A stretch of 64,000 bases of DNA from Prorocentrum cordatum (Eukaryota > Sar > Dinophyceae > Prorocentrales > Prorocentraceae): positions 352,091-416,090 of the forward strand of contig CAUYUJ010014277.1 in the NCBI GenBank assembly GCA_963575745.1, read 5' to 3'. A program made the position numbers and the translations under genes. Positions 28,271-37,395 of this stretch are shown in pieces (within the stretch, counting starts at the first letter, position 1; every line of letters starts with the position of its first letter). The notes under the pieces were generated by a model, which saw only the letters and a program-made list of their open reading frames with translations, made no database searches and had not been told where the DNA came from.

Positions 28271-30668
28271 CCTTCAGGCGCGACGGCGCGTCCGCGGGGT
28301 TCCGAGCTGATGAGGTGAAGCCGAACACCGCCCGCGCGCCCATCGCCAGCTCCCAGGCCGAGAAGCTGCGCACAACCTTGTTGAGCTGACTGCTGCTGGA
28401 GCGGTGCTTCGAGAGCGCACCGATGTTGACCGTGCTGTCGAGGAGGTGCAAGAAGACTCGCTGCTGTCGGCCCAAAGACCGAGCACGCCATCGAATCATC
28501 ATCAGCGCTCCCTGGCACTCCAGCACATTGATATGTTCAGGAAGATCCCACACCAGCTGTCGTGCCTTACGCCACTGCCAAAGACCTGCATCAATCTCTT
28601 GCCGAGGGAAAGCTTTGCTGAGCTCCTCAGAGCTTCCGTCACAACGAAGGTCCGCACCGTTACTGTGGCACGCCATCACAAGGCCCATCACCAGCCTACG
28701 CGAGACATCTGAATCACGCCAGGACGTAGCATCGCGTTTGGCCAGTTCTGCAAGCAGCACATCTGCATGACATGCCTCGGACTGACTGCAGTGGCAAACC
28801 AGCTTGGCGCCGCGCAAGTCCTCCAGGCGGCGAAGCAGCTCGGGCTGGCCGCGCAGCCATCCAGCAAACAGCGCCACCGCGTCCTCGCGGGAGCAGCTCG
28901 GGCTCACTGCGAACGGGTTGCCGAAACACGACGGGGCGAGGCTCCAGCGCCGTGAGCCGCGCCCGACGTAGACGAGCCTGCCGGCCGCCGCCGGCGCCGC
29001 CGCGGCGGGCCGCTCGCCCGCCCGCTGGCGCCCGCCCGATGCGGCTGCGCTGCGGGCCGCCAGCTCGCCGCAGACCTCCGCGTCGACCTTCGCGCGGCTG
29101 CGTCGCAGCGAGGTGACGTCGCCAGCCCGCAGCTTGCGCCCGCCAGCCCAGGCCCGAGCGCTCTCGTGCAGCTCGGAGAATGGCGGCACCGCCACCAGCA
29201 GCCCAGCAGCGACAGCCCAGTGCGCCAGCAGCCACGCCACCACCTCGGCCATCTCAATAATATATCCTGCAGGTGGCCGACGGACACCTTCAACGCCACC
29301 AACAAGCTCGCCCAGAGTGGTAGCGCGCACCACGCGGTGCAGGTCCTTGCCCGGGGAACCAGGCGACCCTGCGGCCTCGTAGCAGGCCCGAGCGTCAGTC
29401 AACAGCTCGAGGACCGTCCCGCGTAACTTGTCGGCCTCAGATTTGTCGACGATCTCGGCGATCTCTAAGTTGTCGATGTACACCATCCAAGCAGGCGGGC
29501 AGGGCTTCTCTGCGCCAAGCGGCAGGCGGCGGCGCCGGGTAATCTCGCAGCTGGGGCTCAGGCCGCGAGGCACCGCGCTGCTGCGACGCAGCATGTTGCG
29601 ATGAAGATGAGTCGTGACCCCCACCGCGCTGATCCAGCACTTGACAGGGGCGTCGTGGGCCTTCGGAACCCCAAAGGCTCCGTTCAGCAGCGGCGACCCA
29701 TCCCGGCGCGCGATATCAGGCGCGGAGATCGAGCCGACCATCCCGCGCTCATGCAGGGCCTCAACGATGCGATGCCACTCGCCTTCCGAGGCCCAAACCC
29801 GCGCCGAAGTCGGCGCCGCGCGGCGCAGCGCAGGCGGCAGCAGCACCAGCCCAGGATCCAGCAACGCGTCGCGCACGAAGCCCGTCGCGATGTCGGTAGC
29901 CTCAATCGAGGCCGCAACGCCAGGCGGCGGCAAGCCGTCCAGCACCTGCTCCAAGGTCAGCTTGTGAGGCGCGGTGATCTCGGCGCCGCCGTAGCCGATC
30001 TTGCGGTCCTTCAGGCGGTCCTCCCAGTTGAGCTCCGCAGGCAGGCTGGCCACGATGCGCGTCGCCAGGTACAGGCGGCGGCCCAGGGCCGCCAAGGCTG
30101 CCCGCTGAGCAGCGTTCGGGCGCCTGCGGCAATGGCGCGCGAACTTCAGCGAGCGGGGGCCTGCCTCCCAGTTGAGCGCCAGCACCGTGACAACCAGCCT
30201 GCAGTGGAGCGCCGCCCAGTTCAAGTCGCTAAGGTCGTCGCCGTCGCGCACGACGTCGGTCTTCGCGATGGTAGGGTACGGTAACGGCAGCAAGTCACGT
30301 TGCAGCCGACCTCCCATGGTGGCCATATGCTCGCGCAGCTGAGGGTTGAGGGAGTCGCGGACGTAGCGACCGAACGAACCAGGGAAATCCTTGACGAGAT
30401 TGAGAAGGATCGGGCCCACGCCATAAGGTTCACGGAGCAAGTCACCAGCAGCACCAGCAAGCTCTCTCCAGTCCTCCAGTGGATCGTGTCGAGAAGAATT
30501 CTCATCGGCAGTGGCCGGCGGCAACTCCAGCGGGGTCGCAGCGCAGTGGTAAGGTAGCGAACGAGACGGCGAGGCCCCAGGCGGTCCGCACGGCGCAGCA
30601 GCCTGCAAAGAAGCGGCTGCAGCAGCCCGGGCATCATCAGCAAGGGCATCGCCACCGTGCGCTTTCAC
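28254..30668 (-). CDS. Reverse transcriptase - DUF4326 - RNase H polyprotein of the DIRS-like element
   Basis: 804 residues from a GTG; the true start is unknown. Residues 1-310 have no clear domain. GAFGVPK (330-336) matches the RT fingers VPK box, and WMVYIDNL (394-401) is the catalytic YxDD box in its YIDN form. Only about 60 residues separate them and the motif A (Asp, then aromatic) block is not visible, so an internal deletion is likely. Residues 564-645 are a DUF4326 domain: GRLVYVGRG, CFGNPFAV, then LVCHCSQSEACHADVLLAEL with the C-x-C and C-H residues. Residues 700-800 are RNase H-like: INVLECQGALMMI (Glu), FLHLLDSTVNIGAL (Asp), and SSARNPADAPSRL. The RNase H part looks intact. Confidence 0.75.
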   Translation of the reverse strand: MKAHGGDALADDARAAAAASLQAAAPCGPPGASPSRSLPYHCAATPLELPPATADENSSRHDPLEDWRELAGAAGDLLREPYGVGPILLNLVKDFPGSFGRYVRDSLNPQLREHMATMGGRLQRDLLPLPYPTIAKTDVVRDGDDLSDLNWAALHCRLVVTVLALNWEAGPRSLKFARHCRRRPNAAQRAALAALGRRLYLATRIVASLPAELNWEDRLKDRKIGYGGAEITAPHKLTLEQVLDGLPPPGVAASIEATDIATGFVRDALLDPGLVLLPPALRRAAPTSARVWASEGEWHRIVEALHERGMVGSISAPDIARRDGSPLLNGAFGVPKAHDAPVKCWISAVGVTTHLHRNMLRRSSAVPRGLSPSCEITRRRRLPLGAEKPCPPAWMVYIDNLEIAEIVDKSEADKLRGTVLELLTDARACYEAAGSPGSPGKDLHRVVRATTLGELVGGVEGVRRPPAGYIIEMAEVVAWLLAHWAVAAGLLVAVPPFSELHESARAWAGGRKLRAGDVTSLRRSRAKVDAEVCGELAARSAAASGGRQRAGERPAAAAPAAAGRLVYVGRGSRRWSLAPSCFGNPFAVSPSCSREDAVALFAGWLRGQPELLRRLEDLRGAKLVCHCSQSEACHADVLLAELAKRDATSWRDSDVSRRLVMGLVMACHSNGADLRCDGSSEELSKAFPRQEIDAGLWQWRKARQLVWDLPEHINVLECQGALMMIRWRARSLGRQQRVFLHLLDSTVNIGALSKHRSSSSQLNKVVRSFSAWELAMGARAVFGFTSSARNPADAPSRLKDGEAF

Positions 30669-31136
30669 CGCGCCGCCGCCGGGGGGGCAGTCCCGCGGCC
30701 GCCAGGCGGGCGGGGCCGCGAGCCGTTGGCTCTCCCTGCGTTGCGTCCCCTGCCGCCGCGGCGTCTCGGGCGACCGCGTCCTGCCGCCGCCGCTGCTGGC
30801 TCGTCCTGCCTGAAGGTGTGGCGCTCGGGGCTCCCCGCCAGCACAACTCGGCGCGGGTGAGGGCTGTCGGGGGGTCCGCTCCGCCTGAGGGGGCGGAGTC
30901 CGCGCGCGGGGGCCTGAGGGCGCTGCGGCGGGCGCCTCCTCGGCCCGAGGCGCTGCCGCTGGCGACCCTGGAGCGCGAGCGGGGCTGCTCCCTCGGAGCG
31001 GGAAATAGCGGAACCGCCCGCGACCTCGACCCTTGCCTTTGCCGCGCGAGAGCTCCCGCGCTGGCTGAAGCGCGGTTCGAGAGGGGGGGCGCGGCCGCTG
31101 GTCCCCCCGCGCCCCCCCCCCCCGCCCCCCCTCGGG

Positions 31137-32750
31137 TCACCCGCGCCCCTGGCCGCGGCCGAGCGCCCCGAAGGCTCCGCGGCTCCTGGCCTCCTCCAAG
31201 CGCCTCCGCAGCAGCGCCGAGCGCCGCGCCAGATCCTGCTCGTCCATCGACGCCAGCGACGGCCTCACGTCCGGGGCGATCTCGAGCTCGCTCGCAGCCT
31301 GCCAGCCCGCGTCCGACAGCGAGAACTCCAGCGCCTTGAACCTCTGCATCAGCACGTCGCTCAACTGCGGCAGAGAGCCGCTCTCCAACTGGTCCAGCGC
31401 CGTCGCCAAGGTCTGGAGCTCGCGCACCGTGTTGACCCGCAGCTGGGATACGGGGTGGTGACCGAACACGACGGCCTGCAAGTAGCCGACCACCTTCGGC
31501 CTCGTCTCGGAGCCGTCCGCCCCCTCCCGCAGGCCCATGACGCGGGCGATGTTCTGTATCGCCTCGTCGTAGAGGGCGCCAGGCTGTCTCTCCGCCAGCA
31601 GCCGTGAGCTGCCGCCGCGAGAGGGGGCATCGCGAAAACGCGGCTCGCCTTCGCCATCGCTGCGACTGCCAGACTCACTGCGAGCCCGACGCCTGCCGCG
31701 GCCTGTCACGCCGCGGCCGCCACCGCCTCCGACCGCAAGCGCGCGGGCAGCTGCTGCCGCCGCCAGGCGGTCGGAGGCGGCTCCGCCAGGGATGGGAGCG
31801 GGACCGCCTCGACCAGCTCCACCACCACGGCCGCCGAAGACGCTCGGGCGCACCCAGGGCTCCACCAGCCCGCGCGCCGAGCGCAGCCGCAGCCACTCCA
31901 CGTGCAGGACGGCGCGGCCCGCCTGCGCAGGCTCGCCACACCGCGCAGGCCCCTGCGCGCAGAGGTGCAGCAGCCCAGCAGGACCGCCGCCGCGCGGAGG
32001 GAAGGCGCCGTCAAAGCGCATCGCCTCGGCGGGCAACGACGCGCCCCTGAACTGCGCGCTGAGATACTGACCTCCAGCACCTGGCACGCCGACCTCGTCG
32101 ATCTCGAACAGCGCGGTCCCACTGATCGCCCCCGCCGCGTCGTGGGTCGGCAGCTCCACGGCCAGGCCCTGGCTCCAGTTGGCCCCGATGAGGGCGGCTG
32201 CCTGCGCCCAGGCTCCGTCGACGAGCCCGCCAAGCTGCACCCCTGCAGCCGGGACGACCGCGCCTCCAAACACGCCGAGGGCAGCGCCCGGCCCCGCGGG
32301 CCCCGCGCCAGGCGGCGCGCCCGCGCCTCCAGCTCCGCCAACGCCTGCAGCGGCCAGCGCGCCAACCAGCGCCGCCCAACGCCGCCGCCGCCGCCGCCCC
32401 AGCGCCGTCGCCAGGCGCCCCGAGGGCAGGGGGGGCGCGCCCGCGGCGCCCACGCCAATGGCTCCAGGCAAGCCAGGGAAGCCGCCGAGCCCTGGCACCA
32501 CTGGCGCCCCAGCAGCGCCGCCTCCAGCGCCTCCGCCAGCTGCACTTCCAGTTGCGGGCGAGAGGCCGCCTCCGAGGCCGACGGGCGCCCCTGACGCTCC
32601 AGCAGCCGCGCCAACGCGCCCGCGAGCGCGCCGTCCTCCGCCACGTCCAGCGCCTCGCCCGCGGGCGGCAGCGAGAGGCGCAGGAAGAGCCTTCGCCTTC
32701 GCCTTGCCTTTGGCCTTGGCCTTGGCCTTGCCCTTGGCCTTAGGCGGCAT
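31137..32750 (-). CDS. Gag-like protein of the DIRS-like element
   Basis: 537 residues if begun at the ATG at 32750 (MPPKAKGKAKAKAKGK); the frame itself opens at 33113. A basic Lys/Ala tail is followed by a long Ala/Gly/Pro-rich stretch, then more ordered sequence: FEIDEVGVPGAGGQYLSAQF, LHVEWLRLRSARGLVEPWV, and the C-terminal block GYLQAVVFGHHPVSQLRVNT to RRLEEARSRGAFGALG. No zinc knuckle is seen. The role as a nucleic-acid-binding coat protein is inferred from position and basic N-terminus. Its stop is about 470 bp from the RT ORF; the gap has open but featureless frames. Confidence 0.55.
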   Translation of the reverse strand: MPPKAKGKAKAKAKGKAKAKALPAPLAAARGRGAGRGGGRRARGRVGAAAGASGAPVGLGGGLSPATGSAAGGGAGGGAAGAPVVPGLGGFPGLPGAIGVGAAGAPPLPSGRLATALGRRRRRRWAALVGALAAAGVGGAGGAGAPPGAGPAGPGAALGVFGGAVVPAAGVQLGGLVDGAWAQAAALIGANWSQGLAVELPTHDAAGAISGTALFEIDEVGVPGAGGQYLSAQFRGASLPAEAMRFDGAFPPRGGGPAGLLHLCAQGPARCGEPAQAGRAVLHVEWLRLRSARGLVEPWVRPSVFGGRGGGAGRGGPAPIPGGAASDRLAAAAAARALAVGGGGGRGVTGRGRRRARSESGSRSDGEGEPRFRDAPSRGGSSRLLAERQPGALYDEAIQNIARVMGLREGADGSETRPKVVGYLQAVVFGHHPVSQLRVNTVRELQTLATALDQLESGSLPQLSDVLMQRFKALEFSLSDAGWQAASELEIAPDVRPSLASMDEQDLARRSALLRRRLEEARSRGAFGALGRGQGRG

Positions 32751-33063
32751 CAGGCGACAAGGTCGACAGCGCCGTGATCTGCGCCGCCAGCAGCCGCGCC
32801 CGCTCGACGAGCAGCGCCCGCTCCTGCGGCGCCAGCCGCGCCTAGCGCGCCCCCTGGCGCGCCAGCGCGAGGAGGTAACACAACTCGCACACCTCCAAGA
32901 GCGTGCCGCCCTCCGCGAGGGCCAAACTCTCGCCCTCGGCGAGGCGCCCAGCGCACCAGCCGCAGATCCGAGGCCGCTGGGCCCGCGGGGCGGCGGAGCG
33001 CGCGGTGGCGCAAGCAGGGAGCATCCCAGGCCTTCCGAGGCCCTGATCCACAAAGGCTGCCAT
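32740..33063 (-). pseudogene. CxxC leader ORF upstream of gag, with an in-frame TAG
   Basis: Reads MAAFVDQGLGRPGMLP, then ICGWCAGRLAEGESLALAEG and LLEVCELCYLLALARQGAR. A TAG at 32842-32844 follows, and the same frame then continues RLAPQERALLVERARLLAAQ and ends TLSPDAA at TAA 32740. CGWC and CELC, 24 residues apart, suggest a small zinc ribbon. The gag ATG lies inside its last codons. The single stop suggests recent decay or readthrough. Confidence 0.45.
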
Positions 33064-33136
33064 GCATTATGATGCGGCCAACGTTCGCTCATTACCTCTT
33101 TGCCCACACGCATTGACCGTAAACGTGTTCATATAC

Positions 33137-33213
33137 ACATATATATATATATGTGTATGTATATATATATATATACACATATACACATATATATATATAT
33201 ATATATGAGTGCA
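33137..33213. repeat. (TA)n microsatellite just beyond the DIRS-like element
   Basis: ATACACATATATATATATAT-type runs with GTGTATG interruptions; partly self-complementary. Confidence 0.95.
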
Positions 33214-33990
33214 CGCTGCATGAATTACACGTTCGGTCTTCAGGTCGCTCCGCCCTCGGCCGGCAATATTTTTATATTGCCACGGAGAGTTGGCTGTTGG
33301 GGTAGCTCGGTGCCCCAGGGACCCCAGCAAAACCAGCCAAACGATAGCGGATGGGGTTTTCAGCGTAGGTCGGTTTCCACGGCGAGCTTGAGATGACAGT
33401 TTTTCCTGGCATTAGGTCGCACACGAAAGTGTCCACTTCAGACCTGCATCGCGTTACGGACTCGGTGCTGCCCGGGAGGTGGTGGCAACGCCACCCCCTG
33501 GATCACCTCAGGCATGCAGCGTTTGGGGCCCAATTTTCAACCAGAATGCGGGCTGCTCGAGGCGGAGGTGGTGGCCACGCCAGCCCCGCCTGCGGACACA
33601 AACTGTCCGTAACAATTGGCTCAAGGCCCGTTCGCTCTGAGCGCGAAAATGGTCCGCTCCCGAACCGATACCAGCGAGCTCAATGAACACAAGATTGAGA
33701 ATACGATACCGACTTCCCGTGCCACCACACTTGATGGAGCCATTGCCCATCCAGCCTCCAGAGGCCCTCAAACTGCTCAGGAGCCTCGCTAGAAGGCAAG
33801 ACACCTGGAACGACACATGTTCGGAGGAGAATCCAGCAGTGGCAGAAACGGAGACGGTGAAGTCGGACGGCTAGCTCTTCAACGCAAGGGGGGGACCCCA
33901 TTTTGTTCAGTCTCTGTCCCCGCAACGTGGCCGATAGAGAACCAACGGCCAAACTGGGAACTGTTGTGCCGCCAATCCAGAATTGCCCTC
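33214..33990. other. Spacer with a DinoSL-like motif
   Basis: CCGTAACAATTGGCTCAAG at 33607-33625 resembles the dinoflagellate spliced-leader sequence with two small gaps. A short plus-strand frame from ATG 33650 (MVRSRTDTSELNEHKIENTI) follows but ends after about 46 codons and is unrecognised. No firm gene. Confidence 0.3.
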
Positions 33991-33999
33991 ATAGACCCG

Positions 34000-35010
34000 C
34001 CCTTAATCCGTGAAGTTCTTGCATGTTTTGATAGAAAACGAATAAGCGCGGCGCTAAAGCGAGAACCACATGTTCAGAATGGTCGCCCTCAATCCGTGAA
34101 ACTCTTTCAATTGTTTAAAACGAATGCGCGCGGCGCTAAGGCGAGAGCCACAGTTTGAAAACGGTCCGCCCTCGATCTGTGAGACTGTTGCTGATGTGTA
34201 AGCTGCAGGGTCATAAATTATGAGGAAGTGTCAGGCGAAACGCCCGGCCCACCCTACAAGCTGGCCTCGGGGTGCGACAGGGAGAGGTTGTTCAAAAGAA
34301 ATGGAGGAGGAGGTAGCATCAAGGAGGGAGGAGGGAGGATGAAGGAGGAAGGAGGGAAGATGAAGCAGGGAGGAGGAGGGATCCCTCTCCAAGATCCATC
34401 TCCATAGGCCCATAAAAACAATTTCCACTGACGGAATAGCCCCGTTGGGGCACAGCCGTGAGAACATCTTGATGCGTGCCAAAACACCATTATCAAGACT
34501 GCGCCGCCACGCATTAACCTGACTGTTACGTCTTGGCGATCATGAACCTTGCCAGAGCACCATTCCTGGGACTTCAACACCACGAATCAACGTAACTGTT
34601 GCGCCCTGCGAATCCTGAATCGCTCCAACATAATTCTGTGAACCATGAGAATGATTGTAACTCTTGCAAGTGTTGAAACAAAGAGTGTGCGCGGCGCTGA
34701 GGCGAGAACTGCATTTTGAAAAAGAACCTCCAGCAATCCATGAAACTCTTGCAAAGCTTAAAACGAACGTGCGCGACGCTGAGGCAATAATCATTTTTTG
34801 GAAAGGAACCGCCCTCGATCCGCGTAGCTCTTGTAACTGTTTCCACAAAGAACAAAAGAGCGCGGCGTTAAGGCGAGAGAGCCAACATTTCGAAAACCAT
34901 CCGCCCTCAATCCGTGAAGCTGTTGCAGATGTTCAAAACGAATGTGCGCGGCACCAAGGCGAGATCCACATTTTGAAAACGACCCGCTCCATCTGTGAAA
35001 CTGTCGTCGT
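34000..35010. repeat. Degenerate tandem repeat, unit about 85-90 bp
   Basis: Units contain CGCCCTCAATCCGTGAAACT, CTTGCAA.TGTT.AAAACGAA, and GCGCGGCGCTAAGGCGAGA. Clear at 34000-34200 and 34640-35010; the middle part is more diverged. Confidence 0.7.
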
Positions 35011-35105
35011 CAACTGTTTAGCATCAGGGTCATTCGTGCTGAGGAAACCTCAGGCGAAACGCCCGGTCCGCCCTTTCGACCGGCCTCGGGGTGTGACAGG
35101 GAGGA
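34215..35105. repeat. Pair of about 70-bp direct repeats 820 bp apart
   Basis: GTCAGGCGAAACGCCCGGCC with CGGGGTGCGACAGGGAG (34228-34285) recurs as CTCAGGCGAAACGCCCGGTC with CGGGGTGTGACAGGGAG (about 35050-35105), each followed by a GGA-rich tract. This suggests a segmental tandem duplication. Confidence 0.65.
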
Positions 35106-35880
35106 GTGAGGAAGGGGAGGGATGAGCAGGGAGGAGGACGAGGGAGGAGGGAGGAGGAGGGAGGAGAAAGAGGAGGAGGGAGGAGCAGGGAGGAGGATGT
35201 GGGAGGAAGAAGGAGGGAGGGCGACGGAGGAGGGAGGAGGGAGGAGGGGGAGGGAGGGAGGGAGGGAGGAGGAGGAGGAGCAGGAGGAGGAGGAGGAGGA
35301 GGAGGAGGAAGAGGAGGAGTAGGAGGAGGAGCAGAAGGAGGAGGAGAGGAGGAGGAGAGGAGGAGGAGAAGAAGAGGAGGAGGAGGAGGAGAGGGAGGAG
35401 AGGAGGAGGAGGAGGAGGAGGAGGAGGAGGAGGAGGAGGAGGAAGAGGAGGAGGAGGAGGAGGGGGAGGAGGAAGGAGAGGAGGAGGAGGAGGAGGGTGG
35501 AGGAGGAGAAGGGAGGAGGAGGAGGAGGAGGAGAGGGAGGAGGGAGGAGGAGGACGAGGAGGAGGGAGGGAGGGAGGAGGGAGGGAGGGAGGAGAGGAGC
35601 AGGAGGAGGAGGAGGAGGAGGAGGAGGAGGAGAGAGGAGTAGGAGGAGGAGAGGAGGAGAGGAGGAGGGGAGGAGGAGGGGGAGGAGGAGGAGGCGGAAG
35701 GAGGAGGAGGAGGAGGAGGAGGAGGAGGAGGAGGAGGAGGAGGGAGGAGGAGGAGGAGGAGGTGGAGGAGGAGGAGAGGAGGAGGGAGTGGAGGTGGAGG
35801 TGGAAGGAGGAGAGGAGGAGAGGAGGAGGAGGAGGAAGAGGAGGAAGAGGAGGAGGAGGAGGAGGAGGAGGAGGAGGCAG
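35101..35880. repeat. Long (GGA)n tract, about 780 bp
   Basis: The longest purine tract in the window: GGA with GGGA, GAAGGA and AGGAGCA interruptions, all purines on the plus strand apart from rare C or T. Confidence 0.98.
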
Positions 35881-35889
35881 AAGTGAGGA

Positions 35890-36020
35890 GCAGCCCCGCC
35901 TTCGTCTCCGTGAACCAGCGGGAGCGGGAGGGGGCCGGCGCGTCGGCCATGGCCCGGCGCAGAGGGGGGCCCGAGGCCGCGCGCGGTCGCGCCTCCCGCC
36001 GGAAGACGAAGCCAGGACGA
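35890..36020 (-). CDS. Candidate exon of unknown gene
   Basis: Minus-strand frame GFVFRREARPRAASGPPLRR, then AMADAPAPSRSRWFTETKAG. It sits exactly between a TIR-1 element on its 5' side and the long GGA tract on its 3' side, with ACGAAG/GCGGGG as a possible GC donor. The product is not recognised. Confidence 0.25.
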
Positions 36021-36029
36021 GGACACACT

Positions 36030-36220
36030 CGGGAGCGGCCAAGAGGGGGGTGTCCAAGAGGGGGGGTGCAAATCATGACCGGCGGCATGTGCGCGGCCCA
36101 GCGGGGGGGCCTGGGACGTAATGAAATAAGAAGAGGCGCCATGAAATCTGCGGAGATATCATGGCCTGCGCCATGATGTCCACCCCACCCTAGTTATCAC
36201 CCCCCTCTTTTCCGCCCCCG
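36030..36220. mobile_element. TIR-1 element, copy b, with possible GTGTG target duplication
   Basis: CGGGAGCGGCCAAGAGGGG and CCCCTCTTTTCCGCCCCCG ends. On the minus strand the flanks are GGCGTGTGCC before and CGAGTGTGTCC after the element, so GTGTG lies on both sides. Confidence 0.8.
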
Positions 36221-36450
36221 GCACACGCCAGAGGAAGAAGTCGATAAAATCATGAAGTAGGCCAGACAGACAGACAGAAGCCTTGCGTCCAGGTGGACGC
36301 GCTGGCAGGAGAAATGCAGGTGACCGGACGTCACTCGAGACGCTCGAAGCACAGAGGTGTGGCCAAACGCCACACGAAGCACCCGAAGCACGCGGGCGTG
36401 AACAAACGCCATACCTGAAGATGACGATGGATGAAGACGACGACGCATGA
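36221..36450. other. Short tandem-like spacer, possible small exon
   Basis: Contains GAAGCACAGAGGTGTGGCCA and GAAGCACGCGGGCGTGAACA units. Minus-strand frames next to the TIR-1 element are open (for example LSGLLHDFIDFFLW) but not decisive. Confidence 0.3.
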
Positions 36451-36588
36451 AGTAGGAATCAGGCCCTCGCAAAGAATCCGCCTGCCCCGTTGCGGGGCCA
36501 TCAGGCTGCGAGGCTCAGGCTTGCTGCTCCCTGCTCCAGCTGCAGGTTCCAGTCCCCACTGTGATAGTTTCACTTTCTGATTCCTACT
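36451..36588. mobile_element. TIR-11 element
   Basis: Begins AGTAGGAATCAG and ends CTGATTCCTACT, a perfect 12-bp inverted pair, about 138 bp long with a CCGTTGCGGGG hairpin inside. A single copy in the window. Confidence 0.7.
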
Positions 36589-36689
36589 GTAAATTGTTAC
36601 TGTCCGCGCGGGGGGGAACCCCCGAAGGACCCCGCCCGTTACCACGCCCGGATCGCGTTCTCTGAATTCATGGGGGAACGTGGGACACG

Positions 36690-36895
36690 TAAGAATACAT
36701 AATTCGCGCCCCCGAGGCCATGTTTTTTTTTTTTTTGTAAATTACGCCATGTTCGCGTCCCCGAGGCCATACACACTCGTAAATTAACAACTTGTTGCGT
36801 CCCCGAGGCGACAGACCCTCGTAAATTACGCGGTGTTCGCGTCCCCGAAGCCATAAACCGTCGCAAAGTATGCCGTATTCGCATTGCCGAGGCCT
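36690..36895. repeat. Tandem repeat, unit about 50 bp
   Basis: Four units of GCGTCCCCGAGGCCATA, then CTCGTAAATTACGC, with a T(16) run in the first unit. Confidence 0.8.
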
Positions 36896-37395
36896 AGAGT
36901 GTCCCAAGGCGCCCAAAGATGGTTCCAAGACGGCCCAAGGGGGCCCAAAGAGCCCCAAGAGCGCTCCAAGAGGGTTTCCGAGAGAGCCCCAAGAGGCCAC
37001 AGTCGTAGATTTTACTAAGGTTATTGAAGGATGTTGGCTTTCTCGCATTTTCGGCTCTCCGACGCTCCAAGACGGCTCAAGAAGCTCCCAAGACCGCCCC
37101 AAGACAGCCCAAGACGCCTCAAAGAGGGCCCAACGGCGGCCCAACAGGGCTCCAAGATGGCCCAAGAAGCGCTCAAGACGGGCCAAAAGGGCTCCGAGAC
37201 TGCCCAAGAGGGGCCCGAGCAGGGTACCACGAACCGAACATGCGATATTTGTACCCCAAGAGGCCGCAAGAGGCCGCATAGAGGTCTCAAGAGGCCCCAA
37301 GAGGCGCTCAAGGGACCTCCAATAGACCCAAAGGTTACCCCACGAGGTCCCAAGAGGCCCCCAAGAGGTGCCCAAACCGCCTCCAAGAGACCCTC
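36895..37395. repeat. REP-B copy 3
   Basis: CCCCAAGAGGC and GCTCCAAGACG decamer repeats around a unique segment with TTGGCTTTCTCGCATTTTCG, as in the other copies. Confidence 0.75.

Larger units (their letters stand above)
27329..33113 (-). mobile_element. DIRS-like retrotransposon (tyrosine recombinase type), decayed
   Basis: On the minus strand the order is: CxxC leader ORF, Lys/Ala-rich gag-like ORF, RT-DUF4326-RNase H ORF, overlapping tyrosine recombinase ORF. RT plus RNase H plus a tyrosine recombinase, with no DDE integrase or protease, defines the DIRS order. Such elements copy themselves through a circular DNA that the recombinase inserts without a target duplication. This copy seems dead: the leader ORF has an internal TAG, and the RT lacks its motif A region. 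Element ends are not determined. Confidence 0.75.

Noticed and set aside
30637-31140. ORF between gag and RT of the DIRS-like element
   Set aside because: Ala/Arg/Pro-rich with no motif and starting from GTG; probably open by composition. A frameshifted link between gag and RT remains possible.
27000-33200. Terminal inverted repeats of the DIRS-like element
   Set aside because: I compared both flanks and found only TA-rich similarity, not enough to call ends.
35106-36071. Very long Glu/Gly- and Ser/Pro/Leu-rich ORFs on both strands
   Set aside because: They are translations of the GGA/CCT tract; all frames stay open because the repeat lacks stop codons. The same holds for the tracts at 24.0, 25.4, 37.9, 45.1, 50.1, 51.7, 55.7, 60.4 and 61.5 kb.
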